Positions 29,025 to 40,005 of a DNA stretch of 64,000 nt are shown here, in pieces. The stretch is taken from positions 2,768,821 to 2,832,820 of the forward strand of contig NW_008705562.1 of assembly GCF_000186865.1 (NCBI RefSeq). Direction: 5' to 3'. The notes under the pieces were generated by a model that worked only from the letters and a program-made list of their open reading frames with translations, did no database searches and was not told where the DNA came from. Numbering within the stretch: position 1 is the stretch's first letter; every line of letters starts with the position of its first letter. The position numbers and the translations under genes were made by a program. This DNA comes from Aureococcus anophagefferens (lineage: Eukaryota > Sar > Pelagophyceae > Pelagomonadales > Pelagomonadaceae).

Positions 29025-32000
29025 ATGAAGCCCAAGCTGCTATGGTGCGTGCGGGGCTCGGGCGCGCGCGGGCGGGCGACACGGGACCGCCGAAAAACTC
29101 CTAACAAAACCCCATTCGCAGGACGGACCCGGGCCTGCCGCCGCGGCGCGAGGACAACGTCAAGGCGACGGTCTACGCCATCGCGTTCCGGCCCGACGGG
29201 ACGCAGATGGTCGTCGCCGTGTCGAACCTCGTCCTCGTCTACGCGACGTCCGACGGCGACCTCGTCCACCGGCTCCGGGGCCACAAGGACGTCGTCTACA
29301 CCGTCGACTACGCGCGCGACGGCCTCCGCTTCGCGTCCGGCGGCGCGGACAAGACGGTGATCATCTGGAACCACAAGGGCGACGGCATCCTGAAGTTCAC
29401 GCACAACGAGTCCATCCAGATCGTCTGCTACAACCCGACGACGGAGCAGCTCGCGTCGTGCACGGCCACGGACATGGGCATGTGGTCCAAGGAGCAAAAG
29501 TCCGTCACGAAGCACAAGGTCTACTCCAAGATCTTATGCGCGAAGTGGAACAACGACGGCCAGTACATCGCCCTGGGCATGTACAACGGCCACGTGCAGA
29601 TCCGCGAGAAGAACGGCCAGGAGTACAAGGTCATCGAGAAGACCGCGCCCGTCTGGTGCATGGCCTGGAGCCCGGCGCGCGACGACCCCTGCGACCTTTT
29701 AGCCGTGGGCTGCTGGAACCAGACCGTGAGCTTCTACCAGCTGAGCGGCGCGCAGTACCTCAAGGAGCGGCGCGTCCACTTCTACCCGTGTTCTCTGGGC
29801 TACTTCACGGGCGGCCAGTACATGGTCATCGGCGGCAGCGACAAGCGCGCGTCGCTCTGCACGCGCGAGGCCGTGCGCCTCAAGAACATCTGCGAGCTCG
29901 ACGAGTGGGTCTGGTCCCTCGCGGTGCGGCCGCGCCAGCCCGCCGTCGCCGTCGGGTCCTACGGCGGCGCGATATCCATGTGGACCGTCGAGTTCGACGC
30001 CGTCTACGCGCTGGACGGCGACCGCTTCGCCGTGCGCGAGCACATGACCGACGTCGTCGTCCACCACATGCAGGCCGAGAAGCGCGTCCGCATCAAGTCG
30101 CGCGACTACGTCCGCGGCATCGCCGTGTCCAAGGACCGCCTCGCGATCATGCTCCCGGACCGCGTGAACATCTACGAGCTCCACAAGCGCGAGGAGGCGG
30201 GCGTCGACATGCACTACCGCCTGCGCAAGGAGCGCATCTACGTCTCCGGCGACTGCGGCAAGCTCGGCGTGACGTCGAGCCACGTGATCCTCGCCCGGAA
30301 GAACAAGCTCCAGCTCCACGGCTTCACGAAGCCCAAGGAGCGCGAGTGGGTGCTCGACGCCGAGGTGACCTGCCTCAAGGTCGACGGCGGGCCCGTGGGC
30401 AAGGAGGGGCTGCTCGTCGGTTTAGCGGACGGCGCCGTGCTCAAGATCTACATCGACAACCCCTTCCCCATCGACATGGTCAAGACGTCGGGCGCCGTGC
30501 GCTGCCTCGACACGTCCGGCGACCGCGAGCGCCTCGCCGTCATCAACGACGACGGCCGCCTCCAGGTCTTCGATTTGAGGACCAAGGACGTCGCGTTCTC
30601 CGCCGAGGGCGCGTCCTCCGTGTCCTTCAACTCCCAGTTCGACGACATGCTCTGCTTTTCCAAGAAGGACGTCGACGAGCTCTACGTGAAGACCGGCGCC
30701 CACCCCGTGCAGCAGCACAACATCCGCGGCGCGGTCATCGGCTTCGTCGGCGCGAAGCTCTTCGTCGTCGCGGACCAGAACGTGTCCGTCATCGACCTGC
30801 CCCAGTCCGCGGCGCTCGCGCAGCACGTCGACGCCAAGGAGTTCGACAAGGCCCACCGCATCGCGTGCTTGGGCGTCACGGCCGCGGACTGGCGCCGCCT
30901 CGCGAACGCCGCGGCGAAGAATTTGGACCTCGCGACCGCGCGCGCGTCCTACATGCGCGTCCACGACCTGCGCCAGATCGAGCTGCTGAACTCCATGGAG
31001 GTGCGCCAGCAGCAGGCGTCGTCGTCCGCGGCGCTGAACTCGCCGGAGAAGGGCAAGGACGGCAAGGGCCGGCGCGACCGCGGCGGCGCCAAGGACAAGG
31101 AGGCGGAGAAGAAGGCGACGGAGGCGCTCGAGCCCCTCTTCCAGGCCGAGCTGCTGGCCTACGCGGGCCTCTACCAGGAGGCGGCCAAGGCCTACACGCG
31201 CGCGGGCCACGTGAAGCTCGCGATCGACCTCTTCGCGGACCTGCGCCAGTGGGAGGAGGCGAAGCTCTTCGCGGCGTCGTCGGACTCCATCGACACGCGG
31301 GACCTCGTGCGGCGCCAGGCGGAGTGGGCCGAGGAGGTCGAGGACTGGGCCGCGGCCGCGGACATGTACGTCTCCGCGGGCGACGCGATGCGCGCGGTCA
31401 AGCTTTTAGGCGAGCACCAGCAGGGCAACTGGACGGAGCAGATGGCCGCCATCGCGCGCAGCGTCACGGGCGAGGACGTGCTGCGCCAGTGCGCGCGCTG
31501 CTTCCTGGCCGCGGGCGAGGACGCGCTCGCGCGCGAGGTCTACGCGAAGCTCGACGACGTCGAGGCGCTGCTCCAGCTCTACGTGCGCAAGCAGCAGTGG
31601 GCCGAGGCCATCAAACTGGCCGAGGACGCGTCGGCCAAGTTCTCGAACGCGCACCGCGCCAAGTTCGACCAGACGTTGTATTTGCCCTACGCGGAGTGGC
31701 TCGCGCTCCACGACCGCTTCGACGAGGCGCTCGAGGCGTACCGCAAGAGCGGGCGGCCGGACATGGCCCAGCACATGATGGAGCAGCTCACGTGCAACGC
31801 CGTCGTCGAGTCGCGCTTCAAGGACGCGGCCTACTACTACTGGCTCCTCGCGTCGGAGACGCTCCACGTCGCGTCGGGCGAGTCCGGCGACGACGTCGCC
31901 GTCGCCAAGATCATGCCCGCGTACAGCGCCCAGCTCCACAAGGCGGATTTGTACTACGCCTACAACTTCATCGAGTCCTTCTTCCTGCCCTTCACGCCCC

Positions 32001-32914
32001 TCCAGCCCGAGGTGCTCTTCCAGTGCGCGCGGTTCCTCGTGAACGGCCTCGGCGCGCGCGAGGCGCCCCACGGCATCTCCAAGGTGAAGATCCTCTTCGC
32101 GCTGGCGAAGCAGGCGAAGCACCTGGGCGCCTACAAGCTCGCGCGCTTCGCCTACGACAAGCTCCAGCACATGAAGGTGCCCGACGAGTGGCAGGAGCAG
32201 CTGGACGTGGACATGCTCACGATCCACTCCAAGCCCGTGCGCGACAACCCGGAGCTGCTGCCCGTCTGCTACCGCTGCGGCGCGGCGAACGCGCTGCTGA
32301 ACCCGGCGACGAACGCGGCGACGCTGTCGAACAAGGTCGGCGACGAGCGGTCGCGCGACGTCTGCACGTCGTGCGGCCACCCGTTCGTGCGGTCGTTCCT
32401 CAACTTCGAGATCCTGCCCCTCGTCGAGTTCATCCCCGAGGCGCCGCTGGGCGACGACGAGGCGCTGGAATTGATCCGCGAGGCGCCGCCGGAGACGGGC
32501 CGGGACCGCCGGAAGCTGCGGGGCCAGTGGAACGAGTCGAAGGAGGGCGAGGCGAACGTCATGTCCATGGGCGGCGACGACGACGCCTACGACGACGACG
32601 ACGCCGAGGACCTCTTCAACAAGTGCATCCACCGCACGCTCTCGAACCAGGAGGGCGTCAACTCCTACGCGCCCGTGACCGTCGACGCGGAGACGCTCCG
32701 GTCGCTCCGCCGCGAGCACGTCTTCCAGTGCAAGCCTCGCGCGCCGGGCATGCGCGCGACCTACTACAAGTCCGCCATCGCCGACGTCCACATCGCCATC
32801 TCCCAGTCCTGCCACAGGTTCTTCCACGAGGAGGACTTCGAGTTCCAGGTCCTCCGCGACGGCGCCTGCCCCTTCTCCCGCGTCAAGGACGTCGGCGACT
32901 TCGGGCCCTGCTAG
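29025..32914 (+). CDS. IFT122: Intraflagellar transport protein IFT122
   Basis: Exon 1 is 29025-29044 (20 bp) and exon 2 is 29122-32914, joined over a 77-bp GT-AG intron; the product is 1,270 residues. IFT122 is a core IFT-A subunit for retrograde ciliary transport and for entry of membrane proteins into cilia. The N-terminal half forms WD40 propellers (AIAFRPDGTQM, GHKDVVYTVDYARDGLRFASG, DKTVIIW). The middle and C-terminal half are TPR-like helices (GHVKLAIDLFADLRQWEEAK, DAAYYYWLL). The C-terminus has two Cys-pair zinc-binding sites (CYRCGAAN with CTSCGHPF, and a final Cys/His group). The first exon supplies MKPKLLW, fitting the family's start. The gene looks intact and full length. Confidence 0.95.
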
Positions 32915-33154
32915 GCGAGCGCCGACGCGCCCGGCGCCACCCTCCGCCCCCCGAGCGCGGGGCACCTTTATCCGACTGTACGCGCGCGGGGGCTCGACTC
33001 ATGACCGACAGCTCGGACCGCCCTCACTGACCGCGCGCGAACTTGCCGCCCGCGCGCTCGGCGCCATATTCAATATAAAAAAAAATCCCAAGGTGGAAGT
33101 ACCCCTTTGCACTTTTGAGAAACATTTCAGCTCGCAAGAGTGCGACGTAGGACG

Positions 33155-34803
33155 ATGATGGCCCGCGCCGTGTGGGCAACCCTCCTCGTCGCGGCCCACG
33201 CGGCGTCCACGACGCCGTCCTTCCACGAGCAGCGCCTGCTCTGGGAGGACAAGAGCATCGACAAGAGCGACGCCAGTTCCGTCGGCGTGGTACGACGCCG
33301 CGTCCCCGGGGGCGGACCGGGGCATGGGGGGGGGCGGGGGCCCGCGTGCCACCATCGACCGCGTCTCGTTAGGCCGGCGGCGAGTGCTACAAGGGGAAGA
33401 CGGACTGCCCCTTCTCGACGCGGTGCAAGAAGGTCAAGGAGAAGGAGAACGGGAAGACGGTGTGGAAGCACCGGTGCAAGCACAAGGCGCTCTTCCCGCT
33501 CAACGGCATGGACATCGCGACGATCGTCATGCTCATCGTCGCGACGGCCCTGGCCGCCGGCGGCGGCATCGGCGGCGGCGGCCTCCTCGTGCCCATCTAC
33601 AGCATCGTCGGCGGCTTCCCGACGACGCAGGCGACGGCGCTGTCGCTCGCGACGATCTCCGGCGGCTCCATCGCGAACCTCTACACCTACACGCAGCGCT
33701 ACCACCCGAACCCGACCCTGCGGCGGCCGCTCATCGACTACGACGCGTCGCTCCTCTTCTGCCCCGCGCTGCTGGCCGGGACGATGTTCGGCGGCCTCTT
33801 CAGCGTCATGTTCCCGCCCTGGCTCGTCGTCATCTGCCTCGTCGTGCTCCTGGGCTACAGCGGCAAGCGCACGGTGAAGAAGGGCATCGCCAAGTGGAAC
33901 GCGGAGTCCGCGAAGCAGAAGAAGCTCAGCGACGAGGAGGGCGAGATGGAGCTCGTCGACAAGTCGCCGATGGCGGACGCGGAGGAGAAGGCCGGCGGCG
34001 ACGAGGAGACGGCCGTGGCGGCCCTCGAGGACGTGCCCCTGGGCGTCGAGAACCCGCTGAAGCCCGGCCTCACGGAGGCGCAGTCCGTCCGCCTCACGAC
34101 GATCCGGAAGGCGGAGTCGCGGCTCTGCCAGTGGTCCAACTGGGGCTACACGAGCCTGCTCTGGGGGCTCGTGCTCGGCTTCGCCATCCTGCGCGGCGGC
34201 CGCGGCGGCGAGAGCGCGATCCCGGGCCTCGAGTGCGGCGACGGGCTCTACTGGGGGCTCTTCGTCATCAACCTCGTCATCCTGCTCGTCGCGACGTACT
34301 TCCTGCGCATCCGCACGCTCAACGCGGCGGAGGAGAAGACGGCGCTCGGCCACGAGCCCCTCGAGGGCGACCTGGCCTGGGACAAGAAGACGACGGCCGT
34401 CTACCCGGCGCTCTGCGTCTTCGCGGGCGTCGCGGCGGGCCTGCTGGGCATCGGCGGCGGCATGGTGCTGGGCCCGCTGCTCGTGGAGCTCGGCTGCCTG
34501 CCCCAGCCCATCGCCGCGACGTCGGCCTACGTCGTCTTCATCACCGCGACGGCGGGCCTCGCGCAGGTCACGATCCTCGGGCTGCTCCCGGGCGACTACG
34601 CGCTGCTCTTCTCCTGCTTCGGCGTCTTCGCGACGTTCCTGGGCCAGACGGCCGTCGACTACGTCGTCAAGAAGTACAAGAAGGACGCCATCGTCATCCT
34701 CGTCATCGGCGCGATCATGATCATCGCGCTCGTGCTCATGGCCTACAACGGCATCATGCAGATGATCTACGCCGAGAACTACGGCTTCTCGCCCCTCTGC
34801 TAG
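33155..34803 (+). CDS. TauE/SafE-family anion permease, two exons
   Basis: Exons 33155-33286 and 33373-34803, 520 residues. The N-terminus is a signal peptide (MMARAVWATLLVAAHAAS) followed by a short luminal Cys-rich segment (ECYKGKTDCPFSTRCKKV). Then come eight or nine membrane helices in two homologous halves: the first begins GGGIGGGGLLVPIY and the second GLLGIGGGMVLGPLL, the paired glycine motifs of the TauE/SafE (sulfite/organosulfonate exporter) family. The two halves are separated by a charged cytosolic loop of about 110 residues. The intron is 86 bp with GTGGTA donor and TTAG acceptor. Plant and protist homologues are single-pass-anchored paralogs of unknown substrate; export of sulfite or a related anion is a reasonable guess only. 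Confidence 0.85.
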
Positions 34804-34844
34804 GGGCCGGGCCCCGCCCCCCCCCCGCGCGCGCCGTAGGTCCG

Positions 34845-35533
34845 TTACCCGGAGTAGGCCGCGTCGAGCCGCCGCTTCTTGTGGTCGAGCTGCGCCTCGG
34901 CGACCTCGTGGGGGAAGAGGCGGTTGTTGAGCGCGTCGAAGCGCGCGCCGCCCTCGTCGTCGCCGTCGCGCGGCCGCCGCGGCGCGCGGGCCTGGCGCGG
35001 CGGATCGCGACGACGCTGTCCCGGACGGCCGCGCCGTCCTTCTTCAGCGCGAGATCCGCGGCCTCCTCCGACCCGAAGGTGATGATCGCGCAGCCGTTGA
35101 AGGCGCGCGTCGTGTGGTCGCGGACGCGGTGGAACTCGCGGACGACGCCGCAGTCGCGGAAGAGCGCCGTCACGTCGCCGTCCGTGACGTTTCGCGGCAG
35201 GCTCGACACGAAGACGGCCGTGGGCCGTGTCGTCGCCGCGCGCGGCTCCGGCGCCGCGGGCTCGCGGTCCTCGTAGACCTCCTCCGGGGCGTAGTCCGCG
35301 CGCATCGACGGGTACGCCGCCTCCGCCGCCTCCTCGAAGCTCCGCGGCGCCTCCTCCCACTCCACGGGCTCCGGCGCCGGCGCGGGACCGTCCGCCGTCG
35401 GCGCGGGCGTTTCCGTCGGCGCGGGGGTTGCTTCAGTTTCCGCGAGCGCCGCGTCTTCTTTCGCCTTTGCCTTCGCTGCGGCGGCGGCCTTGCGCGCCGC
35501 TCGGCCCGTGGGCGGCAGCGTGAAAAAGCTCAT
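34845..35533 (-). CDS. Single-RRM protein, frameshifted near its C-terminus
   Basis: From ATG 35533, about 230 residues. The first 110 are low complexity (Ala, Thr, Pro, Glu). An RNA recognition motif lies at about 112-185: RNP2-like AVFVSSLPRNV and RNP1-like FNGCAIITFGSEE. After the RRM the frame gives way to an Arg/Thr-rich non-native reading, while the +1 frame continues as GARFDALNNRLFPHEVAEAQ and ends in YSG at 34845. A 1-bp error in the GC-rich stretch at about 34970-34990, or an undetected small intron, would explain it. The family is like EIF3G/EIF4B-style or small-RRM proteins; no more can be said. Confidence 0.65.
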
Positions 35534-35610
35534 AGCTCGCTGCGGCAGGAGCGTCAAAATTGAGTTCAAGGTGCCGAGAAAAAGCATTTTTCAGATGCCG
35601 TGGGCCTCCC

Positions 35611-36966
35611 TTACGCCGCGGTCAGCTTGCCACCGCCCTCCGCGGTCTTGCGGAGCGCGCGGAGGAGCTCGCGGAGCACGGCCGGGTCGTCGTCGACGTC
35701 CGTCGCGCGCGCGCCGTCGTCGAGCATCTTCGACGTGATCTTGAGCATGGCGCGGTTCATGTCCAGGTCCGGCGCCTCGTGCGGCCCGCGCTCGAGGAGG
35801 CCGAAGGCCACGGCGCCGGCCTCCCTCGCGGCCGCGTCGACGTCGGCGTAGGGCCGGAAGACGACGGTCAGCGGCCTGTCGCGCCAGAGCGCGGCGACGC
35901 GCGAGAACGACGACCAGTAGCTGCCCAGAACCTCGTCGCAGGCCGCGAGGCTGAGCACGTCGACGAGCGCGTCCTGGACGCCCAAACTGCAGGTTCTGTT
36001 GGCGACGCCGTCGACGGCGGTGCGCTTCGTCGCCGTCGCCGCGCGCCATCGTTCCGCGAACTCGGCCTCCAGGGCCGCGTCGTCGGTCGCGAGGAAGACG
36101 CTGCGGTCGCCGCGCGCCTCCAGCGCCTCGTGGAAGAGCGCGAGGGGGGAATGCATGACGGCGAAGTGGTTGTCGGTCCTCCGGACGTGGACGCCGACGG
36201 ACTTTCGGCCCGGCGCCGGCCGCAGGACGCGCGCCGCGACGGCGTCGACGGGCACGAGCCGTGACAGGCATCGCGACCGGTCCGCCTCGAGCGCCCGGAG
36301 CGCCGGCGGCTCGTCCGAGCCCGCGCCGCCGCCGCCGAGCCGCTCGCCGTCTTTCGGGTAGAAGAACGTCATCGCCTCCACGAAGAGGCATTCGTAGGAA
36401 TAGTAGGGGTCGTCGAAGCTTTCGATGCGCTCCTCGCCTCTTGTCGCGCCGTGGCTGCCGTCGCCGACGCAGCGGCAGCAGCCCGCCGTCCGCGCCGCGC
36501 GCCCGAAGCGCCGCGCCGCCTCTCGAGAGCCCTTCCCCGCGGCCGCGGCCGTCTCGAGCGCGTCGAGGGCCTCGGCGGCGGCGACGGCCTCGACGGTCGT
36601 CCGCGCGTCCGCCGCGAGGAGCAGGCCTGACGCCGCGGCGTCGAAGAGGTCGCCGAGCTCGCAGCCGCACGCGCGCGCCGGCCGCCAATCGACGACGACC
36701 CGGCACGGCTCGCCCGAGACCCTCGCCAGGTCCTCGGCGAGCACCATCGCCGACGCCAGGGCGCGCAGGCGGTTGCAGAGGCCCAGCGTCGGCCGCAGAT
36801 AGACATAGGCCGGCGTCCGCGGCCGCGGCGACCGCGGCGCTGGGGCGTGCAGGCTCCGCGCGTGGCCGCAGACGCAGGCGCCGTCGTCGTGCGCGAAGCG
36901 CTCGAAGCACGCGCAGGCGCAGCCCGCCGCGCAGCACGCGCCCGAGAACCAGGTGTCATCAAGCAT
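35611..36966 (-). CDS. NodZ/FUT8-like glycosyltransferase with CxCGH motif
   Basis: 451 residues from the ATG at 36966; an in-frame ATG at 37089 would overlap the divergent gene, so the shorter form is chosen. The N-terminal 35 residues are Cys-rich (CCAAGCACACF) and end in CVCGHARSLH, a small zinc-binding-like motif. The catalytic part shows the GDP-sugar (alpha-1,6-fucosyltransferase/NodZ) fold signatures: GLCNRLRALASAMVLAEDL near residue 65, GVHVRRTDNHF near 260, ATDDAALE near 292, and ALVDVLSLAACDEVLGSYWSSFS near 350. No signal peptide or membrane anchor is evident, so it may not be a standard Golgi enzyme. Donor and acceptor are unknown. Confidence 0.7.
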   Translation of the reverse strand: MLDDTWFSGACCAAGCACACFERFAHDDGACVCGHARSLHAPAPRSPRPRTPAYVYLRPTLGLCNRLRALASAMVLAEDLARVSGEPCRVVVDWRPARACGCELGDLFDAAASGLLLAADARTTVEAVAAAEALDALETAAAAGKGSREAARRFGRAARTAGCCRCVGDGSHGATRGEERIESFDDPYYSYECLFVEAMTFFYPKDGERLGGGGAGSDEPPALRALEADRSRCLSRLVPVDAVAARVLRPAPGRKSVGVHVRRTDNHFAVMHSPLALFHEALEARGDRSVFLATDDAALEAEFAERWRAATATKRTAVDGVANRTCSLGVQDALVDVLSLAACDEVLGSYWSSFSRVAALWRDRPLTVVFRPYADVDAAAREAGAVAFGLLERGPHEAPDLDMNRAMLKITSKMLDDGARATDVDDDPAVLRELLRALRKTAEGGGKLTAA

Positions 36967-37079
36967 GGGCTCCTCATCGCAATGCGACCATCTGAGAGGC
37001 AGCCCGAGAAAGACAACATCGAGTGCTCCGTTGGATCCAGATGATGCCGCTGCCACCGATGCGACGGAGCTGGTCGAGC

Positions 37080-38063
37080 ATGTCCGCATGGTCGCGCCGG
37101 GCGCTGCTGCTTGCTGCTCTAAGCATACCTCTCGTCCAGTCGTGGGCGCCGCAGCCGCCGCGCCGTCCGCTGCGGTGGGCGCCGCCGCGCCGTCCGCTGC
37201 GACCGCTGGCGGCGTCGCCGGACGACGCGGCGCTCGTGCGCGTCCTCGACGTCTTGCGCGACGGCGAGGACGCGGCGAGCGACGCCTACGAGGAGAAGCG
37301 CGGCTGCTTCGTCTTCGAGCCGCCCGGCGGCGCGCCCTGGGGCGTCGTCCACTTCGTCGGCGGCGCGGCGCTCGGCACGTACCCGCACGTCGCCTACGGC
37401 GAATTGCTGCGCCGCGTCGTCGCGGAGACGGGCGTCGCGGTGGTCGCGACGCCCTTCGCCTTGTCGCTGGACCACGAGACCGCGGCGGCGGAGTGCCGCG
37501 CGGCGCTCGACCGCTGCCTCGGGGACTGGCCGCGGGGGCTGCCGGTCTTCGGGGTGGGCCACTCGCTCGGCTGCAAGCTGCTGCTGCTGAACGAGGCGCG
37601 GGCGCCGCGCTACGAGCGCCTCGTCCACGTCGCGGCGAACAACTTCGGCATCGTCGACTCGGCGCGGCTGCTGGAGGTGTTCTTGGAGGGCTTCGAGGAC
37701 GGCCCCGCGGGCGACGCGAGCCCCTGGGGGTCCATCGCGGAGATCGTCGCCGCGGGCGCGGCCATGGCCGGCGTCGAGATCGCGCCGTCGCCCGAGGAGA
37801 CGCTCCGGCGCCTGGACGCCGTCGCGGCGCCCTGCGCCTTTGTGACGTTCGACCGCGACGACCTCGACTGCTCCGCGTCCCTCGCCGCCGCGCTGCCGCG
37901 GAGGGCGAACGTCGCGGGCCTCGACGGCGACCACCTCACGCCCGTCTTCGTCCGCGTCGAGGGCCTCGACTTCGCCATCGGCGACAGCGCCGCGGTGGCC
38001 GGCGTCGCCAAGGCCGTCTCCGACGCGCTGACCGCGATCCCGGAGGTTAAGCTCCTGGCGTAG
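37080..38063 (+). CDS. DUF1350 alpha/beta hydrolase, plastid-targeted
   Basis: 327 residues. The ATG at 37080 gives a signal peptide followed by VQS/WAPQPP and a basic transit-like stretch (RRPLRWAPPRRPLRPLA): a bipartite heterokont plastid presequence, with Trp at the position after signal cleavage where the ASAFAP motif normally has Phe. The mature part matches DUF1350, a chloroplast hydrolase-like family of unknown substrate: GVVHFVGGAALGTYPHVAYGELL, VVATPFALSLDH and the elbow GVGHSLGCKLLLL (Ser in GHSLG). A late His lies in DGDHLTP. It is head to head with the glycosyltransferase, 113 bp apart. Confidence 0.85.
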   Translation: MSAWSRRALLLAALSIPLVQSWAPQPPRRPLRWAPPRRPLRPLAASPDDAALVRVLDVLRDGEDAASDAYEEKRGCFVFEPPGGAPWGVVHFVGGAALGTYPHVAYGELLRRVVAETGVAVVATPFALSLDHETAAAECRAALDRCLGDWPRGLPVFGVGHSLGCKLLLLNEARAPRYERLVHVAANNFGIVDSARLLEVFLEGFEDGPAGDASPWGSIAEIVAAGAAMAGVEIAPSPEETLRRLDAVAAPCAFVTFDRDDLDCSASLAAALPRRANVAGLDGDHLTPVFVRVEGLDFAIGDSAAVAGVAKAVSDALTAIPEVKLLA

Positions 38064-38234
38064 TGTCCTTTCCCGCGCCCGGCGCTCCTTCGCGCGCGCC
38101 GCTGATGAGCGCCACGTGATGAGCTCGCCGAGTCGAGTCACGAGTCGAGGCGCCTGAAAAGTTCAACATCGTGTGCAACGAAGTCCAGCTCGAGAGGCAT
38201 GGTCGGTCCCGAAGACGCAGCCCCCTGAAGCTCG

Positions 38235-39861
38235 ATGGTCGTCGAGGAGGCAGCCCCGGAGGGCTACGCCGTCGTCAAGTACCTCGGGAAGCGGTACAAG
38301 GTGCGCCTCGCCAAGCCGACGACGGCCAAGAGCTTGCTGAGAGCCATCTCGAAGAACTACCTGCGCAACACCAACCCCGCGACCCTCGTGCTCCACACGG
38401 AGTTCGAGACGACGCTCGGGCGCGACGACCTCGTGCACCCCGGCTGGACGCTGCGCTGCACGCCCGCGCCGCCCGCGCCGCGGGCCGACGCGGGCGCGCC
38501 GCGGCCGCCGAGCCGCCTCGACCGGTGCAAGCCCTGCGGCGACGAAGCCGAGGGCGCCAAGCAGGACGACGGCGGCGACGACGACCCCCTGTCGTCCGTG
38601 CCCGTCTACTACGCGAGGCGCCGGCGCTTCCGGCGCGGCGAGGCCGGCGCGGCGGCGCACTTCCAGAAGTTGGGCTACGTGGTCTTCGCGGCCGCGCTCG
38701 ACGGCGCGGAGGCCGCGACGTGCCTCGACAAGCTCTGGACCTTCCTCGAGAAGGTCGGGCCGGGCCTCGACCGGCGCGACCCGTCGACGTGGGCCGACGC
38801 GTGGCCGCCCGGCGTCGGGGGCGCGGGCATCCTGTCGATGTTCGGCGTGGGCCAGTGCGAGTCCAAGTGGTTCGCGCGGACGCGGCCGCGGGTCCGCGAG
38901 TGCTTCGCGGAGCTCTGGCGCGCCATGGCCCACCCGCGCGCGGACCCGCGGGATCTGGACGCGCCCGGCGGCCTCTGCGTGTCGCTCGACGGCGGCTGCG
39001 CGTGGCGGCCGGGCCTCAGGGGCCAGAAGGGCTGGCAGCACGTGGACCAGAACCCGCTGCTCAAGCCCGGCTTCGAATGCATCCAGGGCCTCGTCTCGCT
39101 CACGCGGACGAGCAAGGCCGCGGGCGGGAACCTGCTCGTGGAGCGGAGCCACGCGGACGTCTTCCCCAGATTAGTGGACCTGTACCCGGAGCAGGTCCGG
39201 AGCCGCGACGGCGACGACTTCTTCTCGCTGCCGCGCGCGGCCGCGCGCCGCGACGGCCTCCTCGGCGGCGACGGCGGCGGCCGCCACGTCGTCGTCCACC
39301 TCGAGGCCGGCGACCTGCTGTGCCGAAACCAAATCTTCAACCCGACTTCAATGTGAGCGTATTCGAATGTTTTGATACAAGCTCTTCGGCTGGGCTTCGA
39401 GAACTCGACGAGAGCGATCGATCCGTCCAAAAATCAGCCGAATCGACTTTGATTTGACCGAGCTAGAGAATTCTCAAGTTTGGTCAGGACCACCCAAACC
39501 AGTGGTTGGTTTCGGCACAGGCGACCTGCTGTGCTGGGACTCGCGGACGGTCCACTGCTCCTGGCCCGGCGACGGCCTCCTCGACGAGCCCGGCGCGCCG
39601 CCGGCCAAAGCCGACCAGCTCCCGACGGACCGCCTCGCGCGCGCGGCGCTCTACGTGTCCTTCACGCCGCGGTCCCTCGTGCCGCCGGACGTCGCCGCGA
39701 AGCGCCGCCAGGCCGTCGCCGACGGCGCGACGACGACGCACTGGGCGAGCGTCTGCCGGCGCCGCGACATCGTCCCCAAGGACATGTCCGACTACGAGCG
39801 CTCCCGCTTCCGCGCCCAGCCGACGCCGCCGCTGTCGCCCGAGGCCCTAATGCTGATTTAG
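38235..39861 (+). CDS. Phytanoyl-CoA dioxygenase-like protein, interrupted by an introner
   Basis: Exon 1 is 38235-39309 and exon 2 is 39521-39861; joined they give 471 residues with no frameshift. The family is Fe(II)/2-oxoglutarate-dependent oxygenases. The iron ligands are likely HxD in GWQHVDQNP (about residue 275) and the distal His in WDSRTVHCSWPG, just after the splice point; an Arg in the following strand would bind 2-oxoglutarate. The N-terminal 70 residues are a ubiquitin-like-looking beta segment (KYLGKRYKVRLAKPTTAKSL) joined by a Pro-rich linker. The intron is an introner; without splicing the second iron ligand would be lost. Substrate unknown. Confidence 0.85.
39318..39520 (+). 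mobile_element. Introner A, 203 bp, inside the dioxygenase gene
   Basis: The termini are a perfect 14-bp inverted repeat: CTGTGCCGAAACCA (39318-39331) and its complement (39507-39520). The 8-bp direct repeat GCGACCTG flanks it at 39310-39317 and 39521-39528. Removing 39310-39520 (211 bp) as a GC-AG intron restores the codons for GDLLCWDSR exactly. The donor is the first GC of the left repeat; the AG is the end of the right terminus. The interior is AT-richer than the exons and nearly the same as introner B. Confidence 0.95.
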
Positions 39862-40005
39862 CGATCAGCGGGTTAGGAAATTTCAATAGGAGACGATCCT
39901 GTGTGGTCGTGGGCGCTCAGCCTGCTCTGAACGCTCGTATCGGCCCGCCGCACATGGGCGCCAAGGTCATCCAAGGGCTCTACGCGCTCGACGCGTGGTC
40001 GTAAG

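Noticed and set aside
39309..39528. A 9-bp target duplication (GGCGACCTG) for introner A
   Set aside because: The extra G is the last base of the AG terminus on one side and a chance G on the other; introners C and the 4996 intron support 8 bp.
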